A stretch of 33,984 nt of DNA from an uncultured Clostridia bacterium (GTDB lineage: Bacteria > Bacillota > Clostridia > Oscillospirales > JAAYOS01), in contig CALXAZ010000164.1 of assembly GCA_944386395.1 (NCBI GenBank), positions 1 to 33,984 on the forward strand, in the 5' to 3' direction. The position numbers were made by a program, and so were the translations under genes. Under the pieces are notes generated by a model. That model made no database searches. It was given only the letters and a program-made list of their open reading frames with translations, and was not told the origin of the DNA. Positions 22,395 through 29,792 of the stretch are shown here, piece after piece; the first letter of the stretch is position 1; every line of letters starts with the position of its first letter.

Positions 22395-22742
22395 TTAAAA
22401 AAGACCGGGAATGTTCAGACCGCCTGTGAATCTGGACATTTCTTTTTCGGCTGTTGCGTCCGCTTCGGCGTTTGCTGCGTTTACAGCAGCAACTATCATG
22501 TCCTGAAGCATCTCCACATCGTCTGGGTCGACAGCTTCAGGGTCTATCGTAACTGAGCGGAGCTCATGCTTCCCGTTTACAACAGCGGTTACCATCCCGC
22601 CGCCCGAAGTTGCGCTGAATTCGCGCTCCTGAAGCTCCTCCTGCATCTTTATCATTTCTTCCTGCATCTTTTTGATGGCGTTCATGTTCATTCCGCCGGG
22701 CATTCCACCGCCCTTGGGCATGTTGGGAAATTTCCTTGCCAT
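22395..22742 (-). CDS. ybaB: YbaB/EbfC family nucleoid-associated protein
   Basis: A 115-residue DNA-binding protein. The glycine/methionine-rich N-terminus (MPKGGGMPGGMNMNAIKKMQEEMIKMQEELQE) and core FSATSGGGMVTAVVNGKHELRSVTIDPEAVDPDDVEMLQDMIVAAVNAA are diagnostic. It forms tweezer-shaped dimers that coat DNA. It starts 16 bases after dnaX and precedes recR. Confidence 0.97.
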   Translation of the reverse strand: MARKFPNMPKGGGMPGGMNMNAIKKMQEEMIKMQEELQEREFSATSGGGMVTAVVNGKHELRSVTIDPEAVDPDDVEMLQDMIVAAVNAANAEADATAEKEMSRFTGGLNIPGLF

Positions 22743-22758
22743 GTCTGTCCTCCTGAAA

Positions 22759-24441
22759 TTATTCTATGATTATGTTGTCAAACTTTTTGCTGAGTTCTAT
22801 CAGCCGCTCGAGCCCGTCGTCTGTCTTTGTATCGTTTTTCGCGGCTTCTTGACCGTGCGGTTCCTTTGCCCGGTATTCCGAGACGAGGGTTATTTCTGCC
22901 GTGACCTCGTGACCGAGCACCTTGCTGGCAGCGGAAGATACCGCGTCCAGCACATCCCTGCGACCGAGAAGCTTTTTTACAAAGTCGCTGTCGGCAAGCA
23001 GGACAAGCCTGTTGCCCTCCACAGGGGGAGTACGCATTGAAACAAGATGCGGATAATACGAAAAGGATATGTGGGAACGCACCTCCTGCAATACCTGCGA
23101 CCACCAGCCTGCGGGGACCTGGCTGTTGTCTGTCGCGTTTAAAGCGGAAGAAGTGCTGGCGTTGTCTAAAGGAGGGGTAGCCTTAAGCTGAGAGGAATTT
23201 TTGCCGGCAGACCTCTGGGGGGCGCCTTTGGGCACAGGGGCTGCCGTGTCCCACGGGGGAAGATCATCTTCGTCTGCGGGGGGAGCTGCCTCTGTGCTGC
23301 GGGGGACAGAGGGCTTTGCTGTAGCCCGGATATGGGAAACAGGGTCCTGTTCCTGAGAGACCGCCTGAGTGGGAGAGGAGCACAGCTTTATTATGCAGAG
23401 CTCACAATCTGTCCTGCGGTTCTGGCTGCGCTGGAGGCGGGTAAGGGTGTCCTGTACCACGGAAAGCATATATATCAGCCTGTCAGGCGTGAGCGTGATT
23501 TCATCAAAAGAGGAGGGGCTGTATCCCCCGGTGATGAGGGAGCTGTCGCCGGTGGTTTTGTATATCAGTATGTCACGAAACAGCGTGGACAGCTCGCTGA
23601 GAAAGGAGGAGAGCTCCTTTCCGCCGTAATATACATCACCCAAAAGTTCGAGCGCACGCCTTGTATCATGTTCAGCGACTGCTGAAGCGAGCCTCATGGT
23701 GTCGTTTTCCCCGGCAAGACCAAGTGTCGCAAGCACCTCGTCGGTGCCGATAGCCGAGTCTGACGCGGCGGCACACTGGTCAAGTATGGATATTGCGTCG
23801 CGCAGCGCTCCGTCTGACAGCCTTGCGATAAGTTTTGCGGCGTCCTCGGCAAGGGGGATATTTTCGGCTGAAGCTATTTCATGCAAGCGCGTTGCAATAT
23901 CGCCTGGCTGTATCCGCTTAAAGGTAAAGCGCTGACAGCGGGAAAGTATGGTTGCGGGGACTTTGTGCAGCTCTGTTGTGGCGAGTATAAAAAGCACATG
24001 GGGAGGTGGCTCCTCAAGAGTTTTTAAAAGGGCGTTAAAAGCGCCGCCGGAGAGCATATGGCACTCGTCAATAATGTATACCCTGAGACGGGTCTCTGCG
24101 GGCGAGTATATGGTTTGTTCGCGGATGGCGCGGATATTGTCGACGCCTGAGTTGGAAGCGGCGTCGATCTCTATGACATCGGTGATAGAGCCTTCGTTTA
24201 TCCCGATGCAGGACGGGCACCTGTTGCACGGCTCGCCGCCGTTGGGCGACTGGCAGTTGGCAGCCTTGGCAAGGAGCTTGGCACAGGTGGTTTTGCCGGT
24301 GCCGCGGGTACCTGTAAAGAGATAGGCGTGGCTCAGCCTGCCGGAGGCTATCTGATTTTTAAGCGTGTCGGTGACATGCCTCTGTCCTACGACATCGGCA
24401 AATACCATTGGTCTCCATTTCCGGTAAAGGGCCTGATACAC
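22759..24441 (-). CDS. dnaX: DNA polymerase III subunit gamma/tau
   Basis: The clamp-loader ATPase, 560 residues. Visible are MYQALYRKWRP, Walker A GTRGTGKT (44-51), the zinc module Cys63, Cys72, Cys75, Cys78, Walker B VYIIDECHML, sensor 1 FILATTELHKVPATILSRCQRFTF, and the clamp-loader domain III. The C-terminal about 200 residues hold a variable Pro/Ala-rich linker and a tau-like end. I see no obvious slippery A-run forcing gamma production. Start is GTG 24441 with GGAGGG six bases upstream. It lies directly behind the SRP RNA, the arrangement seen in Bacillus. Confidence 0.97.
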   Translation of the reverse strand: MYQALYRKWRPMVFADVVGQRHVTDTLKNQIASGRLSHAYLFTGTRGTGKTTCAKLLAKAANCQSPNGGEPCNRCPSCIGINEGSITDVIEIDAASNSGVDNIRAIREQTIYSPAETRLRVYIIDECHMLSGGAFNALLKTLEEPPPHVLFILATTELHKVPATILSRCQRFTFKRIQPGDIATRLHEIASAENIPLAEDAAKLIARLSDGALRDAISILDQCAAASDSAIGTDEVLATLGLAGENDTMRLASAVAEHDTRRALELLGDVYYGGKELSSFLSELSTLFRDILIYKTTGDSSLITGGYSPSSFDEITLTPDRLIYMLSVVQDTLTRLQRSQNRRTDCELCIIKLCSSPTQAVSQEQDPVSHIRATAKPSVPRSTEAAPPADEDDLPPWDTAAPVPKGAPQRSAGKNSSQLKATPPLDNASTSSALNATDNSQVPAGWWSQVLQEVRSHISFSYYPHLVSMRTPPVEGNRLVLLADSDFVKKLLGRRDVLDAVSSAASKVLGHEVTAEITLVSEYRAKEPHGQEAAKNDTKTDDGLERLIELSKKFDNIIIE

Positions 24442-24509
24442 ACATATCCCTCCATTACAAATACAGAGCCCCTATGCCGCTGGGGCAAAAAGGACCCTGA
24501 AAGGTTTGC

Positions 24510-24806
24510 ACGTCATACCGCAAAACCGCACACCCGGCTTTGAGCGCTGCTTCTGCCCGTAACCTTGGCATCCGGCTCGGACACGGTTTCCCCGCGGCAC
24601 ACCCGGAGCTCCGCTTAATGCTGCTCGGTTCCCCGCCTGACATGGTTCACGGTTCCAGATTGCGCGGGACCGGGTCCTCAGCACCGTTTGCGAAGGGCAG
24701 ACGGCAGAGCGCAGCGCCCGGGGCCGGGGATTCATCCCCGCTATAGCGGATTTCGGGAAGAGGGAGCCGCTAATTCCCCGACTAGTGCGGTTTTGCCGTA
24801 TGACGT
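24510..24806 (-). ncRNA. ffs: Signal recognition particle RNA, large bacterial type
   Basis: Read on the minus strand, the domain IV hairpin is unmistakable at about 24647-24614: CCATGTCAGG, GGGGAAC loop, CGAGCAGC, ATTAAG, the Ffh-binding element. The 5' part (GTCGGGG, TTAGCGGCTCCC, AATCCGCTATAGCGGGG, GAATCCCC) aligns by eye with the Alu domain of the Bacillus 6S-like scRNA. The two ends are complementary over 22 bases with one mismatch (ACGTCATACGGCAAAACCGC at the 5' end), so the mature RNA is probably slightly shorter than the interval given, trimmed within this helix. It works with Ffh in co-translational membrane targeting. Confidence 0.93.
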
Positions 24807-24813
24807 TATTTGC

Positions 24814-24833
24814 AAAGGTATCTCGATACCTTT
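24814..24833 (-). promoter_or_regulatory. Perfect inverted repeat in the SRP RNA leader
   Basis: AAAGGTATC and GATACCTTT (9 bp) around two bases, between the transcription start and the mature 5' end. It would fold as a hairpin removed during processing. Confidence 0.6.
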
Positions 24834-24856
24834 TAAGTACCTGAGCACACTCATAT

Positions 24857-24885
24857 AGTATACCACAGCGACGGGATTTAATCAA
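24857..24885 (-). promoter_or_regulatory. Promoter of the SRP RNA gene
   Basis: Minus strand TTGATT (24880-24885), 17 bases, TATACT (24857-24862). Transcription would start near 24850 and may run on into dnaX-ybaB-recR, since only a weak hairpin (GCCCC/GGGGC, about 24470-24486) lies between. Confidence 0.8.
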
Positions 24886-25135
24886 CAATGATTTGTGTAA
24901 GGGCAGGGAGCAATAAAAGCTGCCGGGAAAAAGCAGATTTGTCAGGCAGGTTTTGTGTTTAAATCGGATAAATTATCGCGTAATTTTTGTAAAAATTTTA
25001 TAGAATATATTGAAATAATTTTAAATATATATCAAAATTATACGTGTAAGGATATAAAATTTGCGGCATAAAAGAAAGGGTGATACCGATGGTGCATGAG
25101 GGGGCAGAGGACTGTAGCTAAAAGTGACGTAAAGA
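24886..25135. other. AT-rich spacer without recognised genes
   Basis: About 250 bases, strongly AT-rich between 24950 and 25060. A TATAAAAT near 25053-25060 could be a plus-strand -10 for the broken gene downstream, but no clear -35 is present. A 10-codon ORF at 25089 is too short to support. Confidence 0.5.
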
Positions 25136-25147
25136 AAGGAGAAGGAA

Positions 25148-25494
25148 ATAAAAAAGAAAATATTCGCAATGATTTTTGCTGTAATAATGGTTGCGTCGGC
25201 GCTGGCGTCCGGATATGTGCTCGCGAGCGGGTACGAGGATGTGCCCGAGCCGGTGGTTTCCGGCAGCGTGGTTATTGTGATAATTGCGGCGGGACTATGC
25301 GTCAGCAGTTTGTCTATGGTAAATGGATAGATTATGCGAGCAGTAGCTGCGTACACGGCAACCCGAGGATGGATGACATAGAACAGATGCGCTCGGTGAT
25401 CGAAGGATGGATATGCAGCGATTGCGGATACGGGTATTCAGACAGTTACACCGAGACGAGGACCTATTGCGAATACTGGGGAGAAGAGGTCTGA
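25148..25494 (+). pseudogene. Frameshifted small secreted zinc-ribbon-like protein
   Basis: Two open frames look like halves of one gene. The first, behind AAAGGAG (25136-25142), reads KKKIFAMIFAVIMVASALASGYVLASG, a signal peptide, but begins with ATA at 25148 where ATG would be expected (the next in-frame ATG is 25169) and stops at 25328. The second frame, offset by -1, reads GYCDNCGGTMRQQF...SSCVHGNP...WICSDCGYGYSDSYTE...TYCEYWGEEV with two CXXC pairs and ends at TGA 25492. Small secreted proteins with this signal-plus-CXXC plan are, from memory, common in Clostridia. The switch must lie shortly before about 25267. A lost start and a one-base insertion (or two-base loss) suggest decay, though sequencing error is possible. 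Confidence 0.6.
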
Positions 25495-25540
25495 TTTGGA
25501 CATTTCCCGCAGGCAAAACCAAATAAGCTGTGGATATAAA

Positions 25541-25574
25541 AACCCCGCATACACACGTATGCGGGGGTTTGTTT
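25541..25574. terminator. Bidirectional terminator
   Basis: ACCCCGCATAC and GTATGCGGGG pair around ACA, with A-run upstream and GTTTGTTTT downstream, between the broken gene and the convergent CYTH gene. Confidence 0.85.
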
Positions 25575-25577
25575 TGA

Positions 25578-26207
25578 CTATTGGTTCCTGCTGCGAATAA
25601 GGCGCAGGGCCTTTTCGTATTTGCTCAGCACCTCGCGTTCGAGCTTATATTTCTGCGTAAAAAGCGTCGACAGCGGCGCAAGCGCCTCCGGTGAGCCGAA
25701 TAGCAGCTCAAGCTCGAGCTGGAGGATAGGCTGTGACTTGTCATCGGCATTTATTGTGCCATTGTCGATTGCCATGTCTACCACTACCCCGTCATGCATC
25801 CTGAGTATCGCGCTTTTACGGACAAATTCGATGTGACACCGCTCCACCAGCGGAGCCTGACCGATTATCTCGAGTATCTGCCCCGGCGCGCCCCTGTCCA
25901 CGAGCATTGGCAGCGCCTTATCTATGTCGGCACAGCATACCTGCCATTCGTTTCTTGAAAACATATACCCTGTGACATCGACAGAAGGGGTTTTCAGGCT
26001 TACTATCGGGTTGCCGTTTTCATACCTTATCCTTAGCGACCAGCGCAGTGTGGACAGCGCATTTCCCGGGGTGTCATAATATACCGAGGACATCGGCGTT
26101 GTCTTGATATCCCCGGAGATATTTTCCGAAACCATGGGGTCTTCAAATATCCGCTCCGCCGTCTGGGTATTTGGTATGGCAAGCTTCATCTCTAATTCTG
26201 TCGGCAT
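25578..26207 (-). CDS. CYTH-domain protein (triphosphate tunnel fold)
   Basis: A 209-residue protein. The defining ExExK motif is at the N-terminus (Glu4, Glu6, Lys8 in TELEMK), followed by SSVYYDTPGNAL, the basic RWSLRIRYENG strand, VSLKTPS, HIEFVRKSAIL, VVVDMAIDNGTI and QLELELLFGS, the alternating charged strands that line the tunnel. CYTH enzymes hydrolyse inorganic triphosphate, nucleoside triphosphates or thiamine triphosphate; there is no CHAD domain attached to suggest polyphosphate. GGGAGGG before ATG 26207. Divergent from spoIIE. Confidence 0.85.
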   Translation of the reverse strand: MPTELEMKLAIPNTQTAERIFEDPMVSENISGDIKTTPMSSVYYDTPGNALSTLRWSLRIRYENGNPIVSLKTPSVDVTGYMFSRNEWQVCCADIDKALPMLVDRGAPGQILEIIGQAPLVERCHIEFVRKSAILRMHDGVVVDMAIDNGTINADDKSQPILQLELELLFGSPEALAPLSTLFTQKYKLEREVLSKYEKALRLIRSRNQ

Positions 26208-26341
26208 GTTCAGCCCTCCCTGAAACGATATAGCTATATTTTAATACCTGCCGCCATGCTTTGCAACTAAAATTATATGATAGAATTTTGAAAACATGAT
26301 TTCCTGCATATTTCCCGACCTTTTTTGCTCTCCCGCTGCTC

Positions 26342-26347
26342 TATAAT
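26342..26347 (+). promoter_or_regulatory. Candidate -10 box of spoIIE
   Basis: A consensus TATAAT at 26342-26347, 53 bases before the start codon, without a recognisable -35. In Bacillus spoIIE is driven by sigma-A with Spo0A activation and atypical spacing, so a missing -35 is compatible, but I could not find a convincing Spo0A box. Confidence 0.35.
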
Positions 26348-26399
26348 CAAAGGGTATCTCTATCGGAGAATAAGCAAAAGCTGGCGGAGGGGACGTAAA

Positions 26400-28733
26400 A
26401 TGAAGCAGAAAACAGGGGCTGGAAGAGTAAAAGAGAGCGCGGAGCCGATGATACTCCGGATAATCACTGAGATATACGCGCGGCCGGGGCTAAAACTGTT
26501 TGCAGAGTGTTTATTTAGAGGGATAATGGGCTTTATAATTTCACAGGCAGTTATATTTGACGAGTATTCTCCATTTGGGTTTGGGTTTGCCGCTGTGGCA
26601 GGTGGGACGGTGCAGGGGCTTGCCGGAGCGATAGGGGCGATATTGGGATATGCAAACCTGTGGAGGCTTGCAGACAGCCTGAAATACATATCGGGAAGCA
26701 TACTGATAGTTGCTGCAAACTTTGTGTTTCGGGAGACATCGATGCTGCAAAGACGGTTTTTCGCGCCGGTGGTTGCATCTGTGTCTGCGTTTTGCGTAGG
26801 CTTTGTGTTTGTGGCAGCGGGAGGATTTGCATTTAGAGATACGCTTCTTTTCTTTACAGAGATAGTGCTTGTGTTTGCATCGGCATATTTCTATAACGGA
26901 TATTTTGCCGGTACGCGAGGAGTGGACCGCGAAGAAAATGCACGCCGGGAAGTAGCCCTGCTCTGCATTATCGGGACACTGCTGATGTCGATGTCAAGGT
27001 TAAGCATAATTGCAGGAATGTCACTTGGAAGGTTTCTCGCGGTGCTGCTGGTTATGGTATCCGCTTACAGGGGAGGGATGAGCGGCGGATGTATGTCAGG
27101 AGTGGCAGCGGGAATAGCTGTTGGGATATCATCGGATGGTGCGGGCGGATTTTATGCGATGTGCTATGGAATATCCGGGCTTACGGCGGGCGTTTGCGGA
27201 GCAAAGGGACGGCTGCCACTTGCGATAGCCTTTGTGTTGACAAATGCGGCGGCGGTGCTGCTTGGAAGCGGGGACAACCTGAACACCTCTGCCCTGTACG
27301 AAACCTTTGCCGCTTCGGTAATATTTGCGATACTGCCTAAGAGGTGGATGTATGAGCTTGATATTTTCCCGGAGGTTGTTGCATCGCCGGGAGACAGGCT
27401 TGGAAGATATGTCAGGGAGAGGATAGACGGTCTTGCGGGTGCGTTTAGAGAGCTGTCTATCTCGGTGAGGGCTGCCGGGCAGAGACCAGTAAGAAATACA
27501 GAGGACATATCTGTGGTTTTTGAGAGGGCAGCAAACAAGGTGTGTAGGAAGTGTGCGTTCAGAGGGCTTTGCTGGGACAGAGATGGAGTAAACACGTATA
27601 ACGTTATGAACGATGCTGCCAGAGCAATAAAGGCAAAGGGGAAACTGTCTACCGGTGATATGCCGGCATATTTTATCTCCAGATGCCTAAAGCTTGAGGC
27701 GTTTGTCGGTGCAGTAAACGACGAGGTGAGGATATTCAGGCACCTAGAGGGGTACAGGAGCAGGCTGAAAAGCAACAGAGAGCAGATTTGCAGTCAATAT
27801 ACCGGGATAGAGGAAATGCTAAAGAGCTTTTCGGAGGAGCTTTCGGAGGGGCTGACTGAGGATATATATGCTGAAAGAAAGCTTGCAAGAATAATGAAGG
27901 TAAAAAATCTGCCTGGGAGGGCGGTGGCATGGCGAAACAGCAAAAATCAGCTCAATGTGGAGATAGAGGCGGAGGAGCTGGAAAGCGCCGATTCACTTGC
28001 AGCAGAGCTTGGAGAGGCTCTTGGAACAGAATTCAGCGAATCGGAGCGCCAGCTCTGCGCGCAGGGAGAGCGGATATTGCTCAAGGAGAGCGCGCCGATG
28101 GTGTCCAAGCTTGGTACCGCTGCGAAAAAACGCAGGGAAAGCGAGCAGAGCGGTGATTGCGGGACATACTTTAACACGCTTGACGGAGATGTATATATTA
28201 TCCTGTCAGATGGTATGGGTAGCGGAAGGGAAGCAGCGTCTGAGAGCGGCTTTGTTGTTCGCTTGATGGAAAAAATGCTGCGAGCCGGCATAAGCCCGCA
28301 AAACGCCATACCTGCTGTTTCGGCAGCAGTCAAGCTGAGAAACGAGGATGAATGTGGCTTTGCAACTGTGGATGTAATAAGGATAGACCTTTTCAGAGGA
28401 AAAGCGGACAGCTTTAAGTGCGGCGCGGCGCCGACATATATAAAGCAGGGGAAAAAGGTAGAGAGGCTTATCGGGAAAACCCTTCCTCTTGGGCTTGGAA
28501 AAGGGGAGGTGCAGCCTGATAGCAGTAGCTTTAGGTTAAAGGATGGTATGATGCTTATTGCAGTGACAGATGGGGTGTGCGATGGGTCGGACGATAGCTG
28601 GCTTGTTGAAATGATATCGGAATATGATGGAGAAGAGATAAAATCATTTGCGGAAAAGATTGTGACGGCAGCGGACCGGAGAAGCGGAGGCGCAGATGAC
28701 ATGACCGCGGCAGTTATAAGGATATCTGAATAA
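26400..28733 (+). CDS. spoIIE: Stage II sporulation protein E (SpoIIE)
   Basis: A 777-residue membrane serine phosphatase that activates sigma-F in the forespore by dephosphorylating SpoIIAA, and takes part in the polar septum. The N-terminal about 300 residues are hydrophobic with multiple membrane segments (for example AVIFDEYSPFGFGFAAVAGG, typical of SpoIIE). A central region contains CRKCAFRGLCWDRD and coiled stretches. From about residue 590 comes the PP2C phosphatase: GDVYIILSDGMGSGREAASESG, VDVIRIDLFRGKADSFKCGAAPTYIK, LPLGLG, MLIAVTDGVCDGSDD and SGGADDMTAAVIRI, with the metal-binding Asp residues intact. Start ATG 26400 follows GGAGGGG by seven bases; the frame upstream to 26325 lacks a ribosome site. 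Slightly shorter than the Bacillus protein. Confidence 0.96.
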   Translation: MKQKTGAGRVKESAEPMILRIITEIYARPGLKLFAECLFRGIMGFIISQAVIFDEYSPFGFGFAAVAGGTVQGLAGAIGAILGYANLWRLADSLKYISGSILIVAANFVFRETSMLQRRFFAPVVASVSAFCVGFVFVAAGGFAFRDTLLFFTEIVLVFASAYFYNGYFAGTRGVDREENARREVALLCIIGTLLMSMSRLSIIAGMSLGRFLAVLLVMVSAYRGGMSGGCMSGVAAGIAVGISSDGAGGFYAMCYGISGLTAGVCGAKGRLPLAIAFVLTNAAAVLLGSGDNLNTSALYETFAASVIFAILPKRWMYELDIFPEVVASPGDRLGRYVRERIDGLAGAFRELSISVRAAGQRPVRNTEDISVVFERAANKVCRKCAFRGLCWDRDGVNTYNVMNDAARAIKAKGKLSTGDMPAYFISRCLKLEAFVGAVNDEVRIFRHLEGYRSRLKSNREQICSQYTGIEEMLKSFSEELSEGLTEDIYAERKLARIMKVKNLPGRAVAWRNSKNQLNVEIEAEELESADSLAAELGEALGTEFSESERQLCAQGERILLKESAPMVSKLGTAAKKRRESEQSGDCGTYFNTLDGDVYIILSDGMGSGREAASESGFVVRLMEKMLRAGISPQNAIPAVSAAVKLRNEDECGFATVDVIRIDLFRGKADSFKCGAAPTYIKQGKKVERLIGKTLPLGLGKGEVQPDSSSFRLKDGMMLIAVTDGVCDGSDDSWLVEMISEYDGEEIKSFAEKIVTAADRRSGGADDMTAAVIRISE

Positions 28734-28779
28734 AAGTTCCCAAAACCGGGAAATATAACCGGGCAAAGGGGGCGAAGCT

Positions 28780-29052
28780 TTGGTAAAGGGAATATCAAAA
28801 AAGGTGGTCATAGTCAGACCACCTGAAGCTGGAATGTTTGAAGAGGCAATATTCATTGTAAAGGGAGATGCTTTTTCCGGAAGCGGATTTACTGCCGAGG
28901 ACATAGTGCGAGAGGCGTGCAGGGTAGCGGGAAGCTACGACGCGGGAGGAAACGGAAAAAGGCTGATACAGAGGATACCGGCTCCGCTTTTTTCGCTATT
29001 GGGCGGTCTGGTAGTGGGAGCGGCGTGGCTCATTACGGCGCTGTTCTTTTAA
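28780..29052 (+). CDS. Small C-terminally anchored protein downstream of spoIIE
   Basis: A 90-residue protein starting at TTG 28780, six bases after AAAGGGGGC. The first 65 residues are soluble (SKKVVIVRPPEAGMFEEAIFIVKGD, then FTAEDIVREACRVAGSYDAGGNG) and the end is a single membrane segment (APLFSLLGGLVVGAAWLITALFF) with almost nothing after it, that is, a tail-anchored layout. I cannot assign a function. It is 46 bases behind spoIIE with no terminator between and ends at a strong terminator, so it is probably co-transcribed with spoIIE. Confidence 0.75.
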   Translation: MVKGISKKVVIVRPPEAGMFEEAIFIVKGDAFSGSGFTAEDIVREACRVAGSYDAGGNGKRLIQRIPAPLFSLLGGLVVGAAWLITALFF

Positions 29053-29055
29053 ATA

Positions 29056-29095
29056 AAAAAGCAAAGCGGCAAATCTTAATGCCGCTTTGCTTTTT
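29056..29095. terminator. Bidirectional terminator between the spoIIE operon and pflA
   Basis: AAAAAGCAAAGCGGCA (29056-29071) and TGCCGCTTTGCTTTTT (29080-29095), perfect 16-bp stem. The pflA stop codon overlaps its edge. Confidence 0.92.
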
Positions 29096-29792
29096 AGTAT
29101 CTGAGCATGGAGCTGAGTGTCTTGATAGTGCCTGCTGTAGCTTCCGGTGTGTCAGCAAGCGGAAAATCTATCCCAAGCTCCCTGTATTTTTCTGTACAGA
29201 GCTTCCTGAAAGGGAGAAGCTCTACCTTTTTGATACAGCTCTTACCTGATATCAGATTGTTCAACCTTTCTATATTACCTCTGTTGTCGTTCAGCCCAGG
29301 GATTATCACCTGGCGTATCCACGTATCGACGCCGTGCTCTTCAAGCATGTCAAGGAACCTGAGCGGCTTAGACATATCGCAGCCGGAAAAGGAGAGGTAT
29401 TCCTCGGGAGTGGTCATCTTGATGTCGAGCAGGACGGTGTCGCACACGTCGAGGAGCTTCCCGCGCTCGGGAAAGCAGCCGCTAGTGTCGAGACAGGTGC
29501 TGATCCCGCATTCCTGGCACATTGAGAAAAGCTCGTACACAAAATCCGATTGAAGCAGGGGCTCCCCGCCGGATACTGTGATGCCTCCGATTGAAGAAAA
29601 ATATGGGCGAAAGCGGAGCATTTTCTGAAAGATCTCCTCCGCTGTAAACTCCTCCCCCCCGGAGGCGTCCCATGTGTCGGGATTGTGGCAGCAGAGACAG
29701 CGCAGCGGGCAGCCCTGCATGAAAACAACAAATCGTACCCCGGGACCGTCCAGTGTTCCAAGCGACTGGAACGAGTGTATCCGACCTGTCAC
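29094..29792 (-). CDS. pflA: Pyruvate formate-lyase activating enzyme
   Basis: A 232-residue radical SAM enzyme that installs the glycyl radical on PflB. The cluster motif is CX3CX2C at Cys28, Cys32 and Cys35 (GCPLRCLCCHNPDTW); GTLDGPGVRFVVFMQGC precedes it and the SAM-binding GGITVSGGEPLLQ and LDTSGCF, LLDIKM blocks follow. Length is standard. Start is GTG 29792, overlapping the PflB stop by four bases (GTGA), so the two are translationally coupled. Confidence 0.96.
   Translation of the reverse strand: MTGRIHSFQSLGTLDGPGVRFVVFMQGCPLRCLCCHNPDTWDASGGEEFTAEEIFQKMLRFRPYFSSIGGITVSGGEPLLQSDFVYELFSMCQECGISTCLDTSGCFPERGKLLDVCDTVLLDIKMTTPEEYLSFSGCDMSKPLRFLDMLEEHGVDTWIRQVIIPGLNDNRGNIERLNNLISGKSCIKKVELLPFRKLCTEKYRELGIDFPLADTPEATAGTIKTLSSMLRY

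Noticed and set aside
24510..24806. tmRNA or RNase P RNA as the identity of the RNA upstream of dnaX
   Set aside because: The GTCAGG...AGCAGC hairpin and Alu-type 5' domain fit SRP RNA; no tag-peptide frame or RNase P core.
24472..24888. Minus-strand ORF of 138 codons upstream of dnaX
   Set aside because: Coincides with the SRP RNA, whose domain IV and Alu features are clear.
25096..25494. 132-codon reading of the zinc-ribbon gene from ATG 25096 as one intact protein
   Set aside because: Its N-terminal third is the out-of-frame reading of a signal peptide and has no ribosome site; the C-terminal half alone looks genuine.
27947..28798. Minus-strand ORF of 283 codons across spoIIE
   Set aside because: Antisense to the SpoIIE phosphatase domain, Ser/Pro-rich without domains.
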